64,000 nt of DNA from Synchiropus splendidus. Its lineage: Eukaryota > Chordata > Actinopteri > Syngnathiformes > Callionymidae. This document shows positions 60,725-64,000 of the stretch, in pieces. Within the stretch, counting starts at the first letter, position 1, and each line of letters starts with the position of its first letter. The notes under the pieces were generated by a model that saw nothing but the letters and a program-made list of their open reading frames with translations, was not told where the DNA came from and searched no databases. Where the stretch lies: assembly GCF_027744825.2 (NCBI RefSeq), contig NW_026527082.1, positions 12,501-76,500 on the forward strand, in the 5' to 3' direction. Position numbers and translations under genes: made by a program.

Positions 60725-62604
60725 TTTTATGTTTGGCGTTCCGAAACCCACCTTATCTCAGGCTGAAAAGCGTTTTTACGCATTGTGCCATAAGTTTTCA
60801 GGGAAGCTTCAGAACATGAAATTTTAACCTCCCACTATAGCAGAAAGGGTCTTTCTAGTAGGTGCACATCAAATCTAAGCCCTCTGAAGTGTTTTTCGAA
60901 AGTTATCAACACTTTTATGTTTGGCGTTCCGAAACCCACCTTATCTCAGGCTGAAAAGCGTTTTTTTGCATTGTGCCATAACTTTTCAGGGAAGCTTCAG
61001 AACATGAAATTTTAACCTCCCACTATAGCAGAAAGGGTCTTTCTAGTAGTTGCACATCAAATCTAAACTGTCTGAAGTGTTTTTCCAAAGTTATTAACAC
61101 TTTTATGTTTGGCGTTCCGAAACCCACCTTATCTCAGGCTGAAAAGCGTTTTTGTGCATTGTGCCATAAAATTTCAGGGAAGCTTCAGAACATGAAATTT
61201 TAACCTCCCACTATAGCAGAAAGGGTCTTTCTAGTAGTTGCACATCAAATCTAAGCTGTCTGAAGTGTTTTTCCAAAGTTATCAACACTTTTATGTTTGG
61301 CGTTCCGAAACCCACCTTATCTCAGGCTGAAAAGCGTTTTTGTGCATTGTGCCATAACTTTTCAGGAAAGCTTCAGAACATGAAATTTTAACCTCCCACT
61401 ATAGCAGAAAGGGTCTTTCTAGTAGTTGCACATCAAATCTAAACTGTCTGAAGTGTTTTTCCAAAGTTATCAACACTTTTATGTTTGGCGTTCCGAAACC
61501 CACCTTATCTCAGGCTGAAAAGCGTTTTTACGCATTGTGCCATAACTTTTCAGGGAAGCTTCAGAACATGAAATTTTAACCTCCCACTATAGCAGAAAGG
61601 GTCTTTCTAGTAGGTGCACATCAAATCTAAGCTCTCTGAAGTGTTTTTCGAAAGTTATCAACACTTTTATGTTTGGCGTTCCGAAACCCACCTTATCTCA
61701 GGCTGAAAAGCGTTTTTGTGCATTGTGCCATAACTTTTCAGGGAAGCTTCAGAACATGAAATTTTAACCTCCCACTATAGCAGAAAGGGTCTTTCTAGTA
61801 GTTGCACATCAAATCTAAACTGTCTGAAGTGTTTTTCCAAAGTTATTAACACTTTTATGTTTGGCGTTCCGAAACCCACCTTATCTCAGGCTGAAAAGCG
61901 TTTTTGTGCATTGTGCCATAACTTTTCAGGGAAGCTTCAGAACATGAAATTTTAACCTCCCACTATAGCAGAAAGGGTCTTTCTAGTAGTTGCACATCAA
62001 ATCTAAACTGTCTGAAGTGTTTTTCCAAAGTTATTAACACTTTTATGTTTGGCGTTCCGAAACCCACCTTATCTCAGGCTGAAAAGCGTTTTTGTGCATT
62101 GTGCCATAACTTTTCAGGGAAGCTTCAGAACATGAAATTTTAACCTCCCACTATAGCAGAAAGGGTCTTTCTAGTAGTTGCACATCAAATCTAAACTGTC
62201 TGAAGTGTTTTTCCAAAGTTATTAACACTTTTATGTTTGGCGTTCCGAAACCCACCTTATCTCAGGCTGAAAAGCGTTTTTGTGCATTGTGCCATAACTT
62301 TTCAGGGAAGCTTCAGAACATGAAATTTTAACCTCCCACTATAGCAGAAAGGGTCTTTCTAGTAGTTGCACATCAAATCTAAGCTGTCTGAAGTGTTTTT
62401 CAAAAGTTATCAACACTTTTATGTTTGGCGTTCCGAAACCCACCTTATCTCAGGCTGAAAAGCGTTTTTGTGCATTGTGCCATAACTTTTCAGGAAAGCT
62501 TCAGAACATGAAATTTTAACCTCCCACTATAGCAGAAAGGGTCTTTCTAGTAGTTGCACATCAAATCTAAACTGTCTGAAGTGTTTTTCCAAAGTTATCA
62601 ACAC
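60725..62604. repeat. Contracted modules (M324-M327 and M328-M333)
   Basis: M324-M327 read D, A', a G155/C174 copy and C, only four monomers. M328-M333 read D, A, A, A, B, C, six monomers with E missing. Both are the seven-monomer module with internal monomers lost. M324 carries C70G (ATAAGTTTTC) and AAGCCCTCTG; M326 carries ATAAAATTTC. Confidence 0.82.
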
Positions 62605-63920
62605 TTTTATGTTTGGCGTTCCGAAACCCACCTTATCTCAGGCTGAAAAGCGTTTTTACGCATTGTGCCATAACTTTTCAGGGAAGCTTCAGAACATGAA
62701 ATTTTAACCTCCCACTATAGCAGAAAGGGTCTTTCTAGTAGGTGCACATCAAATCTAAGCTCTCTGAAGTGTTTTTCGAAAGTTATCAACACTTTTATGT
62801 TTGGCGTTCCGAAACCCACCTTATCTCAGGCTGAAAAGCGTTTTTTTGCATTGTGCCATAACTTTTCAGGGAAGCTTCAGAACATGAAATTTTAACCTCC
62901 CACTATAGCAGAAAGGGTCTTTCTAGTAGTTGCACATCAAATCTAAACTGTCTGAAGTGTTTTTCCAAAGTTATTAACACTTTTATGTTTGGCGTTCCGA
63001 AACCCACCTTATCTCAGGCTGAAAAGCGTTTTTGTGCATTGTGCCATAACTTTTCAGGGAAGCTTCAGAACATGAAATTTTAACCTCCCACTATAGCAGA
63101 AAGGGTCTTTCTAGTAGTTGCACATCAAATCTAAACTGTCTGAAGTGTTTTTCCAAAGTTATTAACACTTTTATGTTTGGCGTTCCGAAACCCACCTTAT
63201 CTCAGGCTGAAAAGCGTTTTTGTGCATTGTGCCATAACTTTTCAGGGAAGCTTCAGAACATGAAATTTTAACCTCCCACTATAGCAGAAAGGGTCTTTCT
63301 AGTAGTTGCACATCAAATCTAAACTGTCTGAAGTGTTTTTCCAAAGTTATTAACACTTTTATGTTTGGCGTTCCGAAACCCACCTTATCTCAGGCTGAAA
63401 AGCGTTTTTGTGCATTGTGCCATAACTTTTCAGGGAAGCTTCAGAACATGAAATTTTAACCTCCCACTATAGCAGAAAGGGTCTTTCTAGTAGGTGCACA
63501 TCAAATCTAAGCTGTCTGAAGTGTTTTTCGAAAGTTATCAACACTTTTATGTTTGGCGTTCCGAAACCCACCTTATCTCAGGCTGAAAAGCGTTTTTGTG
63601 CATTGTGCCATAACTTTTCAGGGAAGCTTCAGAACATGAAATTTTAACCTCCCACTATAGCAGAAAGGGTCTTTCTAGTAGTTGCACATCAAATCTAAGC
63701 TGTCTGAAGTGTTTTTCAAAAGTTATCAACACTTTTATGTTTGGCGTTCCGAAACCCACCTTATCTCAGGCTGAAAAGCGTTTTTGTGCATTGTGCCATA
63801 ACTTTTCAGGAAAGCTTCAGAACATGAAATTTTAACCTCCCACTATAGCAGAAAGGGTCTTTCTAGTAGTTGCACATCAAATCTAAACTGTCTGAAGTGT
63901 TTTTCCAAAGTTATCAACAC
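62605..63920. repeat. 7-monomer module D A' A A E B C (M334-M340)
   Basis: Last complete module, matching 59409-60724 at +3196 bp (17 monomers). It is followed by the partial D monomer at the window edge, so the module probably continues beyond the window. Confidence 0.9.
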
Positions 63921-64000
63921 TTTTATGTTTGGCGTTCCGAAACCCACCTTATCTCAGGCTGAAAAGCGTTTTTACGCATTGTGCCATAAGTTTTCAGGGA
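63921..64000. repeat. Truncated monomer M341 at the window edge
   Basis: First 80 bases of a monomer with AC54-55, so D or D'. It carries C70G (CATAAGTTTTC), shared only with M324, 17 monomers upstream. It is cut by the window boundary; the array clearly continues. Confidence 0.95.

Larger units (their letters stand above)
1..64000. repeat. Satellite DNA array, 188 bp monomer, about 340.4 copies
   Basis: The entire window is a head-to-tail tandem repeat of a 188 bp unit, about 39% GC. The anchor TTTTATGTTTGG recurs at 1, 189, 377 and so on to 63921 (= 1 + 340 x 188), so the phase never shifts. All copies lie in the same orientation. Copies differ only by substitutions, mostly at about a dozen recurrent sites. 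There is no unique DNA, transposon or gene inside. Arrays of this kind are typical of centromeric or heterochromatic satellite in eukaryotes, and 188 bp is close to a nucleosome repeat length. The centromeric role and the host lineage are inference; I do not recognise the monomer as a named family. Confidence 0.99.

Noticed and set aside
1..64000. CRISPR array
   Set aside because: There is no repeat-spacer structure: the full 188 bp is repeated, nothing unique separates copies, and there are no cas genes.
1..64000. Transposon, retroelement or virus-derived insertion
   Set aside because: Monomer phase is unbroken from end to end, with no non-satellite sequence, target-site duplication or terminal repeat.
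1..64000. Assignment to a named host or satellite family
   Set aside because: Satellites of about 180-190 bp with HindIII sites are known from unrelated eukaryotes. I do not recognise this sequence, so a search against repeat libraries would be needed.

Overview
The whole 64,000-base window is one uninterrupted eukaryotic satellite DNA array. It is a head-to-tail tandem repeat with a 188 bp monomer, about 39% GC: 340 complete monomers plus an 80 bp partial one at the right edge. Every monomer start I checked falls exactly on 1 + 188k from the first base to the last, so there is no net insertion or deletion across 64 kb, and no inversion or foreign insert. I found no credible protein-coding gene, RNA gene, mobile element, CRISPR array or unique sequence. 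The host cannot be named from the sequence. Long homogeneous satellite with higher-order structure points to centromeric or heterochromatic DNA of a eukaryote, probably from a long-read assembly. The monomer length is close to a typical nucleosome repeat length.

The information lies in how monomer variants are ordered. Numbering the monomer from TTTTATG = position 1 (Mn starts at 188(n-1)+1), the main diagnostic sites are 14 (G/T), 54-55 (GT/AC/TT/GC/AT), 79 (G/A), 138 (T/G), 147 (A/G), 155 (A/G), 158 (G/C), 174 (C/A/G), 183 (C/T) and 185 (A/T). They define recurrent haplotypes. A = GT, G79, T138, A155, C174, T183 (Ac has C183). B = G155 with A174. C = A79, A155, C174. D = AC54-55, G138, G155, C158, G174. 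E = GT, G138, G155, G158, G174. D' = a D 5' part with an E 3' part. A' = T54.

Layout by region: 0-4.5 kb holds D-centred modules and an exact 7-monomer tandem duplication (1881-4512). 4.5-10 kb holds short mixed expansions. 10-23 kb holds a ~6.0-6.2 kb segmental duplication (11281-16732 versus 17297-22936) plus three copies of a T112G-marked 7-monomer block. 22.6-24.8 kb holds a 6-monomer tandem duplication. 24.8-29.1 kb is mixed A/B/C/D modules. 29.1-32.1 kb holds an 8-monomer tandem duplication. 35.2-40.4 kb is duplicated at 45.9-51.1 kb (28 monomers, offset 10,716 bp). A 17-monomer higher-order unit occurs at 42.3 kb and again in tandem at 51.9-57.2 kb. The right end is built on a 7-monomer module, D A' A A E B C.

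Several monomers are chimeras that mark the crossover point of a past rearrangement (M72, M90, M196, M251). Together the data show an array evolving by in-register unequal exchange or segmental duplication in whole-monomer steps. All calls were made by eye; a self-alignment dot plot would refine the block edges.
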